From Dolichospermum sp. LEGE 00240 (GTDB lineage Bacteria; Cyanobacteriota; Cyanobacteriia; Cyanobacteriales; Nostocaceae): a DNA stretch of 64,000 bases. The position numbers were made by a program, and so were the translations under genes. The notes beneath the pieces were generated by a model. It was not told the DNA's origin. It saw only the letters and a program-made list of their open reading frames with translations, and ran no database searches. The DNA is taken from NCBI RefSeq assembly GCF_015207875.1, contig NZ_JADEVZ010000015.1, positions 1-64,000 on the forward strand. The letters run 5' to 3'. Shown in pieces: positions 54,063-62,956 of the stretch. How positions within the stretch are numbered: the stretch's first letter is position 1; each line of letters begins with the position of its first letter.

Positions 54063-54292
54063 GGTTGATAAATTTCTTGAGCATCTGCTAGGGAATATGC
54101 AATTTCATCTTCTTCTTTAAAAAATTGCTCTAATGAAAATTTTTGCCAGTCTTCATCTTGCCAATTAGTATATTCTGAAATGTTGTTTGGCTCAGTGGAA
54201 ATTAATCGGGTAAAGTTGGCAATTTTTTCAACAATGTGATCAGGTAATCGGTCAATCTGTTGGTGAAGCTCTTCACGAATTGTAGCAGACAT
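54059..54292 (-). CDS. antitoxin of the PemK/MazF pair
   Basis: A 77-residue protein (REELHQQIDRLPDHIVEKIA) with the helix pattern of DUF2281-type antitoxins and an acidic tail (EEDEIAYSLADAQEIYQ). Assigned by position: its final four bases overlap the toxin start. Confidence 0.75.
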   Translation of the reverse strand: MSATIREELHQQIDRLPDHIVEKIANFTRLISTEPNNISEYTNWQDEDWQKFSLEQFFKEEDEIAYSLADAQEIYQP

Positions 54293-54393
54293 AAGTTAAT
54301 TTATTTGATTAAGGTGTAAAGTTGATGGCATTGATTATAACTCAGATATTGGATGGTAATTTGGGAAAAAGGCAATTTTGGGTTTCGTCACCT

Positions 54394-54535
54394 GATGCTG
54401 TTGGCGAAATATAAGTTAACGTCTAGAACCGTTATTTTACCGTTGATTACGTTACACAACTACAGGACGTTTGCGAACTGAATAACGTAGCATTAAGGTT
54501 TTTAGGGTATTAAATAATGTTTCGCCAACAGCATC
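54394..54535. mobile_element. 142-bp MITE-like element with 8-bp target duplication
   Basis: Perfect 16-bp terminal inverted repeats GATGCTGTTGGCGAAA / TTTCGCCAACAGCATC, flanked by CGTCACCT at 54386-54393 and again at 54536-54543. The GATGCTG ends and 8-bp duplication recall IS1-type elements, but no transposase is present (inference). Confidence 0.85.
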
Positions 54536-54631
54536 CGTCACCTCAATCCAACCTACAAGATCGGCGATCGCACTTGTGTCATCAGCGATCGCCAACTCTT
54601 TTCCTAAAAATTCAAACGTTGGCATCTCCAT
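54452..54631 (-). CDS. small ORF whose 3' half is supplied by the 142-bp element
   Basis: The ATG at 54631 lies behind a strong AGGAGGAG Shine-Dalgarno (about 54634-54643). It reads MEMPTFEFLGKELAIADDTS then AIADLVGWIEVT, and then enters the element (DAVGETLF...) to stop at 54452: 59 residues. If the element and one target copy are removed, the frame continues KPKIAFFPNYHPISEL and stops, giving a 48-residue ancestral protein. Not recognised. Confidence 0.5.
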   Translation of the reverse strand: MEMPTFEFLGKELAIADDTSAIADLVGWIEVTDAVGETLFNTLKTLMLRYSVRKRPVVV

Positions 54632-54777
54632 CTTCTCCTCCTACAATGATAAAGTGTAGCAAGTCCGAGTTTTTACACCCATTACTATATTGACAACCTG
54701 TTCAAGTATGCCACCATTATTGGATCGATTCATAATTAAAAGATAGCGAGTAGTTTGTAGTTGGTCATAATAAGTTA

Positions 54778-54861
54778 TTATATGATATGTATGGCAATTT
54801 AGCAGTTAATAGCGGTGTACTTTTATCAGGACATCAAACTTCCATGATTGGGAATGATGTA
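54778..54861 (+). pseudogene. third retropepsin-like copy, internal fragment
   Basis: LYDMYGNLAVNSGVLLSGHQ and the next codons parallel VYDMYANLADNSRVLLPVHQ of the copy at 52317 (residues about 58-77). No DTG part and no partner gene remain. It lies about 100 bp upstream of dnaE. Confidence 0.7.
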
Positions 54862-54956
54862 GCTTTTGTTAAAAGATGCGCGATTGGGTTATCATTAACT
54901 CAAATACTTGATATCATTGTTAATCTAAAATTCTCATAAATCTACCAAATACTAAT

Positions 54957-57584
54957 ATGTCATTTGTTCCTTTACATATTCACAGTGATTACAGTTTGCT
55001 TGATGGTGCTAGTCAACTACCAGAATTAGTAGATCGAGCGATCGCATTAGGAATGAAAGCGATCGCCCTCACAGATCATGGTGTCATGTATGGCGCAGTT
55101 GAACTGATCAAAATCTGCCGCAACAAAAACGTTAAGCCAATAATTGGCAACGAAATGTATATTTTAAACGGTGAAATTGACAAACAAGAACGCCGTCCCA
55201 AATATCATCAAGTCGTATTAGCTAAAAATACCAAAGGTTATAAAAATTTAGTTAAATTAACAACCATTTCCCATCTTCAAGGAGTACAAGGTAAAGGCAT
55301 TTTTTCCCGTCCTTGTATTAACAAAGATTTACTTAAACAATATCGTGAAGGTTTAATAGTCACCAGCGCTTGTTTAGGTGGAGAAATTCCCCAAGCAATT
55401 ATGAGTAATCGTCCAGATGCAGCCAGAAAAGTTGCTAAATGGTATAAAGATGTATTTGGTGAAGATTTTTATTTAGAAATTCAAGATCATGGTTCGCAAG
55501 AAGACCGAATTGTGAATGTAGAAATAATCAAAATTGCCAGAGAATTAGGAATTAAATTTATCGCCACCAACGACTCCCATTTTATCTCCTGTTTTGATGT
55601 AGAATCCCACGATGCCTTGTTATGTATTCAAACCGGGAAACTCATTAGCGAAGATAAAAGAATGCGGTATAGCGGCACAGAATACCTCAAATCAGCAGAA
55701 GAAATGTACCAGCTATTCCGTGACCATTTACCCGATGATATCATTGCCGAAGCGATCGCCACAACGGTCGAAATTGCTGATAAAGTCGAACCTTATCACA
55801 TCATGGGAGATCCCCAAATTCCCACACCCACAATCCCTTCAGGACACACAGCCGATACCTATGCAGAAGAAGTTGCCTGGCTAGGACTTTTAGAAAGATT
55901 AAATCGCAAATCTCGCCACGAAGTAGATCCAGTCTATAAAGAAAGATTGGAATATGAATTAAAAATGATTCAACAAATGGGATTTTCTACCTACTTTTTA
56001 GTAGTGTGGGACTACATCAAATTTGCGCGAGATAATAACATTCCCGTTGGTCCAGGACGAGGTTCTGCCGCAGGTTCTTTAGTAGCCTATGCCATGAAAA
56101 TTACGAATATTGATCCCGTCCATCATGGCTTATTATTTGAAAGATTCCTCAATCCCGAACGGAAATCAATGCCTGATATTGACACCGATTTCTGCATTGA
56201 ACAACGAGATAAAGTCATTGAATATGTCACTGAAAAATATGGTGTTGATAGAGTTGCTCAAATCATTACTTTTAACCGTCTCACATCCAAAGCAGTCTTA
56301 AAAGATGTTGCTAGAGTATTAGATATTCCCTATGGGGATTCTGACAAAATGGCAAAAATGATTCCTGTAGTTCGGGGTAAACCTACTAAACTAAAAGTAA
56401 TGATTTCCGATGAAACTCCCGAACCAGAATTTAAAGCCAAATATGATAATGATCCCACTGTCCGGCGCTGGATTGATATGGCCATGCGAATTGAAGGAAC
56501 TAACAAAACCTTTGGTGTTCATGCTGCCGGCGTAGTTATTTCCGCAGAACCATTAGACGAACTTGTTCCCCTCCAACGCAATAATGATGGTTCTGTAATT
56601 ACCCAATATTTCATGGAAGATTTAGAATCATTGGGATTATTAAAAATGGACTTTTTGGGTTTGCGGAACTTAACCCTAATTCAAAAAACCATTGATTTGA
56701 TTGAACAAAGCAAAGGATACCGAATTGATCCTGATGAAATTACAGGACAAGAAAGAAAAGCACAAAAAATATTAGCCAAAGGTGATCATACTAACTTACC
56801 AAAAGATGTTGCTAAAGCTTATTCACTATTAGAAGCAGGTGACTTAGAAGGAATATTTCAACTAGAATCTTCAGGAATGAAACAAATAGTCCGAGATTTG
56901 AAACCTTCAAACATTGAAGATATTTCTTCCATTTTAGCATTGTATCGTCCAGGTCCATTAGATGCCGGATTAATTCCTAAATTTATTAATCGTAAACATG
57001 GACGAGAAGAAATTGAATATGATACTCAAATTTTAGAACCAATCTTAAATGAAACCTACGGAATCATGGTTTATCAAGAGCAAATTATGAAAATTGCTCA
57101 AGATATGGCTGGTTATAGTTTAGGACAAGCCGATTTACTGCGTCGCGCTATGGGTAAAAAGAAAGTATCAGAAATGGAGAAACAAAAACAAAATTTTATT
57201 GATGGTTCTGCAAAAAACGGTGTAGTACCCCAAGTTTCTGAACATTTATTTGCTGATATGTTGAAGTTTGCCGAATACTGTTTAAGTTATGACACAGAAA
57301 TTCTAACTGTTGAATATGGTTTTTTACAGATTGGGGAAATTGTCGAAAAACAGATTGAATGTAAAGTTTATACTGTTGATAGTAATGGGATACTTTATAC
57401 TCAGTCAATTGCCCAATGGCATAATCGCGGACAACAAGAAGTTTATGAATATTTATTAGAAAATGGGGCAATTATTCGCGCTACAAAAGATCATAAATTC
57501 ATGACTGAAGAAGGACAAATGTTACCAATTGATGAGATTTTTGCCCAAGGATTAGATTTGTTACAAGTTGGTGTGAGTGAATAA
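54957..57584 (+). CDS. dnaE: DNA polymerase III alpha subunit, N-terminal half with split intein
   Basis: An 875-residue product. Residues 1-774 are the N-terminal part of the replicative polymerase: PHP domain ([12 protein letters not shown] near 7-18), the catalytic palm with [14 protein letters not shown] and PDIDTDFC, and the thumb/finger region ending [10 protein letters not shown]. From Cys775 a 101-residue N-intein follows (see separate entry). In cyanobacteria the C-half gene elsewhere in the genome supplies the C-intein, and trans-splicing restores full DnaE. That half is not in this window. No other replication gene is adjacent. Confidence 0.97.
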   Translation: MSFVPLHIHSDYSLLDGASQLPELVDRAIALGMKAIALTDHGVMYGAVELIKICRNKNVKPIIGNEMYILNGEIDKQERRPKYHQVVLAKNTKGYKNLVKLTTISHLQGVQGKGIFSRPCINKDLLKQYREGLIVTSACLGGEIPQAIMSNRPDAARKVAKWYKDVFGEDFYLEIQDHGSQEDRIVNVEIIKIARELGIKFIATNDSHFISCFDVESHDALLCIQTGKLISEDKRMRYSGTEYLKSAEEMYQLFRDHLPDDIIAEAIATTVEIADKVEPYHIMGDPQIPTPTIPSGHTADTYAEEVAWLGLLERLNRKSRHEVDPVYKERLEYELKMIQQMGFSTYFLVVWDYIKFARDNNIPVGPGRGSAAGSLVAYAMKITNIDPVHHGLLFERFLNPERKSMPDIDTDFCIEQRDKVIEYVTEKYGVDRVAQIITFNRLTSKAVLKDVARVLDIPYGDSDKMAKMIPVVRGKPTKLKVMISDETPEPEFKAKYDNDPTVRRWIDMAMRIEGTNKTFGVHAAGVVISAEPLDELVPLQRNNDGSVITQYFMEDLESLGLLKMDFLGLRNLTLIQKTIDLIEQSKGYRIDPDEITGQERKAQKILAKGDHTNLPKDVAKAYSLLEAGDLEGIFQLESSGMKQIVRDLKPSNIEDISSILALYRPGPLDAGLIPKFINRKHGREEIEYDTQILEPILNETYGIMVYQEQIMKIAQDMAGYSLGQADLLRRAMGKKKVSEMEKQKQNFIDGSAKNGVVPQVSEHLFADMLKFAEYCLSYDTEILTVEYGFLQIGEIVEKQIECKVYTVDSNGILYTQSIAQWHNRGQQEVYEYLLENGAIIRATKDHKFMTEEGQMLPIDEIFAQGLDLLQVGVSE
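57279..57581 (+). other. DnaE split intein, N-terminal fragment
   Basis: The 101 residues start [20 protein letters not shown] and include block [16 protein letters not shown] (the conserved D-H-K-F). Cys1 is the first nucleophile and the preceding extein residues are AEY. This is the naturally split, trans-splicing intein type known as DnaE-n. Confidence 0.95.
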
Positions 57585-57642
57585 AGACATAAATTTATTT
57601 CACGCAGAGGCGCAGAGTCACAGAGAGTAAGAGATTTGGCGA

Positions 57643-57665
57643 GTAGGGGCGGGGTCTCCCCGCCC
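57643..57665. repeat. GGGGCGGGG...CCCCGCCC hairpin
   Basis: TAGGGGCGGGG-TCT-CCCCGCCCTA is a strong stem, 60 bp after dnaE, preceded by the CACGCAGAGGCGCAGAG dispersed repeat. It lacks a T-run. It resembles the repeat at 11-58. Confidence 0.65.
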
Positions 57666-57786
57666 TAAATTGTATTATTAATAGCTTATGAAAATTAAAT
57701 GTAAAATTACCTAAGTCTGCTTTTTAAGAGCGTTTATCATCTATGTCAAGCCTACACTGACTTATGGAGTACAGTGTAGGAATATG

Positions 57787-58347
57787 TCACGCATTCTGGG
57801 GAGCAGGTATACTATCGGCTGTCGCTTCTGAACGAGGAAAATTCGGTAAATCAATACCACCATGATTTGCGTAGCGGTTTTTGAGCGCTAAACGATAACT
57901 CACACTTTGCAATTCGGCTTGCAATTGGCGATTTTCTCGTTGTAGGATTGTTACCTTGTCTCGTACTGGTGTCATGCGTTCCTCGAACTTACGACGGTAA
58001 ATTTGGGGTAATTCCTGTACTACTTGCTCTAACATTCGACTACGATCAGTTAGTTCCTGCACAGACTGGCGTAATTGATATATCTCTGTATCCCGATTTG
58101 TAATTTGCTCTTGGTAGAACGTTACCTGTTGTTCTACAGCTTGGATTTGATCTCTTAAAGCTTGCAATTGACTGGAATCTATCTCTGGCTCAGGTTTTGG
58201 CGGTGTAAAGTTGGTATTCCCCTTAACTAGCCGAAATAGTTCTTGTGATAACTGTTGAACTAATTGATCACGCAGTTGTAAGTCTTGGCGCAACTGGGAT
58301 ATTTCCGTAGACAGTTCTTGGATGTTTGGTATATCAGATTGGCTCAC
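57787..58347 (-). CDS. coiled-coil protein, conserved hypothetical (186 aa)
   Basis: A 186-residue soluble protein that is almost all coiled coil: two Leu/Gln-rich heptad stretches at about 12-45 and 60-155 (QALRDQIQAVEQQVTFYQEQ; LQRENRQLQAELQSVSYRLA), with a Pro-rich linker between (TPPKPEPEID) and a Pro/Ala tail. It resembles small conserved cyanobacterial coiled-coil proteins, but I cannot name it. It is upstream of nothing on its strand except rpsF, about 300 bp away. Confidence 0.65.
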   Translation of the reverse strand: MSQSDIPNIQELSTEISQLRQDLQLRDQLVQQLSQELFRLVKGNTNFTPPKPEPEIDSSQLQALRDQIQAVEQQVTFYQEQITNRDTEIYQLRQSVQELTDRSRMLEQVVQELPQIYRRKFEERMTPVRDKVTILQRENRQLQAELQSVSYRLALKNRYANHGGIDLPNFPRSEATADSIPAPQNA

Positions 58348-58511
58348 GGCACTTAAAGCTCTTACTTAATATATATACAGTTATGCTTGATTTTTGACTT
58401 GCGCCGATTGTATCACATACTGAGCAATTTGATTAAAATAATTTAGAAATTTCTATAATATACTCAAAACGACTTGATTATTTGATTCTAAAGTAGGGGT
58501 TTAGTTAAACG

Positions 58512-58628
58512 GGCGGTTAGAAACCGCGTCTACACAGGCAAAACCCACCTGCGTGGGTTTCAAATCCTTGATTTTTCCTTAGTCCGCGCAGGCGGACTTT
58601 GTTTGTGTAGCCGTGAATTCCATTCGCC
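58512..58628. repeat. nested-hairpin repeat related to family-B core
   Basis: GGGCGGTTAGAAACCGC, AAACCCACCTGCGTGGGTTT, AGTCCGCGCAGGCGGACTTT and GAATTCCATTCGCC form a nested palindrome with the same order as in 7378-7519, but without the AGAGGGTGTTTGAAAAG ends. It starts at the 3' side of rpsF. Confidence 0.7.
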
Positions 58629-58654
58629 AGGGCTGATTTGAGAAACCGCGGTTA

Positions 58655-58981
58655 TTAAGCTGCTACAACTTCTTCTGCTGGTTTTTCTTGGTGAACTTCT
58701 TGCTTGACGGTCATATAACGAATTACTTCTTCGCTCAATCGCATCGACCGTTCCATGATAGCGATTACTGTTCCCGGACCTGTGTAGTTGAGTTGAATAT
58801 AAACGCCATCACGATGTCTTTGAATTTCATAAGCTAGACGACGCTTACCACGGTTTTGAATTTCAATATTCTCAGCACCGTGTTCACGAATGAGGTTTTC
58901 GTATTTAGCAATTTGTTGTACTACCTGTTCATCTCCCAAGTCAGGACGCAGGATGTACATGGTTTCGTAAACTGTGGTCAT
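58655..58981 (-). CDS. rpsF: 30S ribosomal protein bS6
   Basis: A 108-residue protein: [16 protein letters not shown] at 4-19, [20 protein letters not shown] near 27-46, [20 protein letters not shown] near 48-67 and [17 protein letters not shown] near 77-93 are standard bS6. It is part of the 30S platform, where it pairs with bS18; rpsR is not adjacent. It is a short, monocistronic unit here. The 294-bp gap upstream to the FAH-type gene contains the divergent promoters only, as far as I can see. Confidence 0.96.
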   Translation of the reverse strand: MTTVYETMYILRPDLGDEQVVQQIAKYENLIREHGAENIEIQNRGKRRLAYEIQRHRDGVYIQLNYTGPGTVIAIMERSMRLSEEVIRYMTVKQEVHQEKPAEEVVAA

Positions 58982-59275
58982 GTTTTTTAAATTTACCTTT
59001 TGGACAAAATGGCTGAAGAGGTGTTAATTCACACAAACATTGCTGTGAGCGATAATTTCATTGATCAACATCTCAAGCAACAAGGAATTTTGACAATTTT
59101 TTAGCCATTCTACACTAACACAATTTTTAGCAGAATTTGTCCACTGGTTTATAGTTTGTCAATTAAATTCATCAGGTTTTCCATATTTATCTTATAATTT
59201 GACAAGTTTTCAATGGCAATCATTAACCACATTCTGCATAAAAGAAAGCATATTTAAGGGATATTTGTCAAACTT

Positions 59276-60049
59276 ATGGCGCAGCGATATGTGCGAGTTC
59301 AAAGTCAAGAAGGGAAAATTCACTATGGGTTGCTCCAGCTTACTCAGAATGTGGAGGTGCTAGATGCTCCACCTTGGTTGGATGGTCAACCTACGGATTT
59401 AATCCTGCCATCCAATTCTTACACGATTCTAGCGCCCTGTGCGCCTTCAAAAATTGTGGGTGTAGGCAAGAATTATGCTGATCATGCAGCGGAAATGGGG
59501 ACTCCTGTATTTGCTGAACCGCTAATTTTTTTCAAACCGCCTACGTCTGTCATTGCGTCGGCAAAAGAAATTAAGTATCCTCATCAGTCTCAACGGGTAG
59601 ACTATGAAGGAGAATTGGCTTTGGTGATTGGCGATCGCACCTGTGATTGTACCCCAGCCCAAGCCCAAAGTAAAATTTGGGGTTATACCATTGCCAATGA
59701 TGTCACAGCCAGGGATTTACAGAAAAAAGACCCCCAATGGACTAGAGCCAAAGGTTTTGACACTTTTTGTCCTTTGGGTCCTTGGATTGTCCGAGAATTG
59801 AACCCAGGTGCGAGATTACAAACATTTTTGAATGATCATCCCCACCCAGTTCAGTCTACTTGTATTGATCAAATGGTATTTTCCCCAGATTTTTTGGTGT
59901 CTTATATCAGTCAAGTGATGACCTTATTACCTGGGGATATAATATTAACTGGTACACCAATGGGGGTAGGAGCTTTACAAATAGGCGATCGCATCCGTGT
60001 GGAAATCGAAGGAATTGGTCGCCTAGAAAACACAGTTGTAGGGCGTTAG
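59276..60049 (+). CDS. fumarylacetoacetate hydrolase family protein
   Basis: A 257-residue FAH-fold protein. KIVGVGKNYADHAAEMG near 60-76, DYEGELALVIGDR near 111-123 (metal-binding Glu), GYTIANDVTARDLQ near 136-149, KGFDTFCPLGPWI near 161-173, and LLPGDIILTGTPMGVG near 218-233 are the family motifs. Members act as acylpyruvases, oxaloacetate decarboxylases or isomerases; the substrate cannot be told here. It is convergent with the Tic20-like gene, whose stop overlaps by 4 bp. Confidence 0.85.
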   Translation: MAQRYVRVQSQEGKIHYGLLQLTQNVEVLDAPPWLDGQPTDLILPSNSYTILAPCAPSKIVGVGKNYADHAAEMGTPVFAEPLIFFKPPTSVIASAKEIKYPHQSQRVDYEGELALVIGDRTCDCTPAQAQSKIWGYTIANDVTARDLQKKDPQWTRAKGFDTFCPLGPWIVRELNPGARLQTFLNDHPHPVQSTCIDQMVFSPDFLVSYISQVMTLLPGDIILTGTPMGVGALQIGDRIRVEIEGIGRLENTVVGR

Positions 60050-60525
60050 CGTACCTGCATATGTACTGCATCGGAAATCGCGGGAATTTCCGCATACTTA
60101 CCCATCAGAGACTGGAACACAGAATAGACAACTGCGGCCAGTATACCCAAAAAGATGGTATTGGCCAGAGTTTCCATAGCAAAATCAGTGCCAGGAATCG
60201 AAGTCAAAATTCGCAGTAATACGGAACACAAAAATATAACAATATCTAAAAGAATTGCTTGCATTGTATTGAAACGAATGAAATGATTGATTTTTTCGTT
60301 TCTCACTACCAACATGAATAAGGCAAAAAACACAATCAGTTGACCAATTTGCCCTAAACTTCCGTAAACTATTAGCACTGGTTGCAGTGGTATAAGCAGA
60401 AGCTTAAGTAGCGGAAACTGTCTAAACAAAAAACTACCAAAGCTTAGACTGTCAATCAAAGGCAATAAATAAGGTAAACAAGCGAAAATTCGCTCAGGGA
60501 AAGTTGTAGACCCGCGCCAAGACAT
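60046..60525 (-). CDS. Tic20-family membrane protein
   Basis: A 159-residue protein with four hydrophobic segments (about 15-30, 45-75, 92-110, 122-143) and the motif HFIRFNTMQAILLDIVIF near 81-98, which is the hallmark of the Tic20/DUF4870-like family. Plastid Tic20 is part of the inner-envelope protein import channel; the cyanobacterial role is not known. The N-terminus (WRGSTTFPERIFACLPYLLP) is typical. It is convergent with the FAH-type gene. Confidence 0.85.
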   Translation of the reverse strand: MSWRGSTTFPERIFACLPYLLPLIDSLSFGSFLFRQFPLLKLLLIPLQPVLIVYGSLGQIGQLIVFFALFMLVVRNEKINHFIRFNTMQAILLDIVIFLCSVLLRILTSIPGTDFAMETLANTIFLGILAAVVYSVFQSLMGKYAEIPAISDAVHMQVR

Positions 60526-60601
60526 TTTGTGTTCTCCTGTGGCTAAATTTCAACAGCTATTGAGCTTAGGATAACGCAGATACTTGACCTTGCTGGCAAA
60601 T

Positions 60602-60784
60602 CTATTTTATATTGGCGACACGAAAGCCCATCACACACTCATATTGGTCTGGCTGTTGTTCTGTAAACTTATTAATTGCTTGACCACAGCGCAGTTTACC
60701 TCCACCCCAGCGAGGTTGTCCACTACCATTTGCTAGTAAACAAGACTGACAGACCTTTTCAGAGCTAAGGATTTGATTGTCCAT
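60602..60784 (-). CDS. small cysteine-containing hypothetical protein
   Basis: 60 residues from the ATG at 60784 (MDNQILSSEKVCQSCLLANG); longer starts to 60829 are possible. A CxxC pair near residues 12-15 and two further Cys (KLRCGQ; QYECVMG) could bind zinc or form disulfides. Not recognised. It is about 75 bp downstream of the start of the Tic20-like gene on the same strand. Confidence 0.5.
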   Translation of the reverse strand: MDNQILSSEKVCQSCLLANGSGQPRWGGGKLRCGQAINKFTEQQPDQYECVMGFRVANIK

Positions 60785-60921
60785 GAGAATGACTAACATC
60801 TCAACCCCCTCTTTTCCTAAATAGAGCAATTAAAAAAATTGACAATAGAGAAAATTTGCCACAGTGGTATGCACTTGCGTGAAATACAGAATTGATAAAA
60901 AACGATATAATACCAAACCCT

Positions 60922-61043
60922 GGCGATTAGAAAGATGCCTCCGGCACGCTAACGCGAACGCGGAACCATACAAACCAAGTCCGCCTACGCGGACTCAGGA
61001 AAAATCAAGGGTTTTGCCTGTGTAGCCGTGACTTCCAGTCGCT
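60922..61043. repeat. nested-hairpin repeat related to family-B core, reverse
   Basis: TGGCGATTAGAAAGATGCCT...AGTCCGCCTACGCGGACT...AAAAATCAAGGGTTTTGCCT...GTGACTTCCAGTCGCTA shares its arms with 58512-58628 and 7378-7519, in reverse order. The rest of the 60830-61299 gap is the glyA leader, in which I see nothing more. Confidence 0.65.
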
Positions 61044-61299
61044 AGGTGCAAAATGTGAGTCTCCCCTTGTTGCTATTGTATCTTGTATATTTAAGAGTTT
61101 TGTGAGTTTAGGTACAAAATAATACGTAAATTCCAGCCACCACGTTGATTAAAGTCAATAATTCTTAGATAATAACCTTCCCCGTTCTCAAAGGTTTTCC
61201 GTCTAAATTCTTATAATAAACAAATTGCCTAATTTACAACTTTGGTAATAGGTTTAACCCCAATTTCAATTTTCATCAACTTTATCAGCAACATCAAAA

Positions 61300-62583
61300 A
61301 TGACAAAAACTAACTCAGACCTGCTAAAAAACTCCGATCCTGCCATTAATGAACTAATTAACCAAGAATTACAGCGCCAACGTGATCACCTAGAATTAAT
61401 TGCCAGTGAAAACTTTACCTCCGCTGCCGTATTAGCTGCCCAAGGTTCAGTATTAACCAATAAATACGCCGAAGGCTTACCCGGTAAACGTTATTATGGC
61501 GGTTGCGAGTTTGTTGACAAAATTGAACAAATAGCCATTGACCGAGCTAAACAGCTATTTGGTGCGGCTCATGCCAATGTTCAACCCCATTCCGGCGCCC
61601 AAGCTAATTTTGCCGTCTTCCTGACCCTGCTGCAACCAGGAGACACAATTATGGGTATGGACTTATCCCATGGGGGACACCTGACTCACGGTTCACCAGT
61701 GAATGTTTCTGGTAAATGGTTTCAAGTCCGTCATTATGGCGTAAGTAAAGAAACCGAACAATTGGATTATGACCAAATCCGGGATTTAGCACTTAAAGAA
61801 CGTCCTAAACTGTTGATTTGTGGTTATTCAGCCTATCCTCGGATTATTGACTTTGAAAAGTTCCGCAGTATTGCTGATGAAGTTGGCGCTTACTTACTTG
61901 CAGATATTGCTCACATTGCTGGTTTAGTGGCGACTGGTCATCATCCCAACCCCCTGCCCTATTGTGATGTTGTTACCACCACAACTCATAAAACCCTACG
62001 TGGTCCAAGAGGTGGCTTGATTTTGACCCGTGATGCCGAATTGGGTAAAAAGCTGGATAAATCAGTGTTCCCAGGGACTCAAGGTGGACCACTAGAACAC
62101 GTTATTGCTGGTAAGGCTGTGGCTTTTGGTGAAGCTCTCAAACCTGAGTTTACAGACTATTCTGGACGGGTAATTGCAAATGCTCGCGCTATGGCTACTC
62201 AATTGCAAAACAGAGGCTTTAAATTAGTGTCTGATGGCACAGACAATCACTTGATGTTAGTAGATTTACGTTCTATTGGTATGACTGGGAAGAAGGGAGA
62301 TCAACTGGTTAGCACTGTGAATATCACCGCCAATAAAAATACAGTTCCCTTTGATACTGAATCACCTTTTGTTACTAGTGGTTTAAGATTGGGTTCTCCA
62401 GCGATGACAACTAGAGGTTTCGGTGTGGCAGAATTTACGGAAGTTGCGAATATTATTAGCGATCGCCTACTTTCCCCAGATTCAGATACAGTAACTAAAG
62501 ATTGTTTAATGAGAGTCGCCGCATTGTGCGATCGCTTCCCATTATATCCTCACCTGGAAATTCCCGTACCAGCCCTAGTTTAA
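61300..62583 (+). CDS. glyA: serine hydroxymethyltransferase
   Basis: A 427-residue PLP enzyme of normal length that interconverts serine and glycine with tetrahydrofolate, feeding one-carbon metabolism and the photorespiratory cycle. Conserved: [18 protein letters not shown] near 33-50, [20 protein letters not shown] near 54-73, [12 protein letters not shown] near 128-139, DIAHIAGLV near 205-213 and [14 protein letters not shown] near 228-241, with the PLP lysine in HK. It is monocistronic with a long AT-rich leader. Confidence 0.97.
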   Translation: MTKTNSDLLKNSDPAINELINQELQRQRDHLELIASENFTSAAVLAAQGSVLTNKYAEGLPGKRYYGGCEFVDKIEQIAIDRAKQLFGAAHANVQPHSGAQANFAVFLTLLQPGDTIMGMDLSHGGHLTHGSPVNVSGKWFQVRHYGVSKETEQLDYDQIRDLALKERPKLLICGYSAYPRIIDFEKFRSIADEVGAYLLADIAHIAGLVATGHHPNPLPYCDVVTTTTHKTLRGPRGGLILTRDAELGKKLDKSVFPGTQGGPLEHVIAGKAVAFGEALKPEFTDYSGRVIANARAMATQLQNRGFKLVSDGTDNHLMLVDLRSIGMTGKKGDQLVSTVNITANKNTVPFDTESPFVTSGLRLGSPAMTTRGFGVAEFTEVANIISDRLLSPDSDTVTKDCLMRVAALCDRFPLYPHLEIPVPALV

Positions 62584-62601
62584 GCAACCTTGGATTAGTG
62601 T

Positions 62602-62622
62602 AGGGTGGCCATTGTCCACCCT
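62602..62622. repeat. short hairpin after glyA
   Basis: AGGGTGG-CCATTGT-CCACCCT, 19 bp after the glyA stop. It could act as a terminator, but no T-run follows; it is also a common interspersed hairpin. Confidence 0.55.
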
Positions 62623-62643
62623 CTGTACTCTCTGTAACCCAGT

Positions 62644-62790
62644 TTTCATTTTGAAGTGAGAATCACGGATTATACGGATTAAAAGATTACGCGGATTAGG
62701 TTATTTGCTATGATAAAAGTTGCTAAAATCCGTGAAATCAGCGCAATCCGTCTAATCCGTGATTCAGACCTTATTTTTTCAAAATGAGAA
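62644..62790. repeat. inverted-repeat element with GAATCACGGATTA arms
   Basis: TTCATTTTGAA...GAATCACGGATTATACGGATT on the left pairs imperfectly with AATCCGTCTAATCCGTGATTC...TTCAAAATGAGAA on the right; internal repeats of GGATTA are also present. It encodes nothing and occupies most of the 62584-62956 gap. Confidence 0.6.
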
Positions 62791-62956
62791 TTGCTGCATA
62801 TAATTCTGCCTTGTTGCTATTTTCTTAATTGATGTGATATACTTCAGATAATACCTCTATATTTTTTCTAAAAAAATATTTTTCCGCCAAAGGCGGGGGG
62901 CTAAGAAGGGAAAAGAGAAAGAAGTGCAGAGGGTGAAAGGGTGAGAGTATAAAGGG

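Noticed and set aside
57643-57665. Terminator of dnaE
   Set aside because: Strong hairpin but no T-run, and it belongs to a dispersed G/C-rich repeat type also seen at 11-58.
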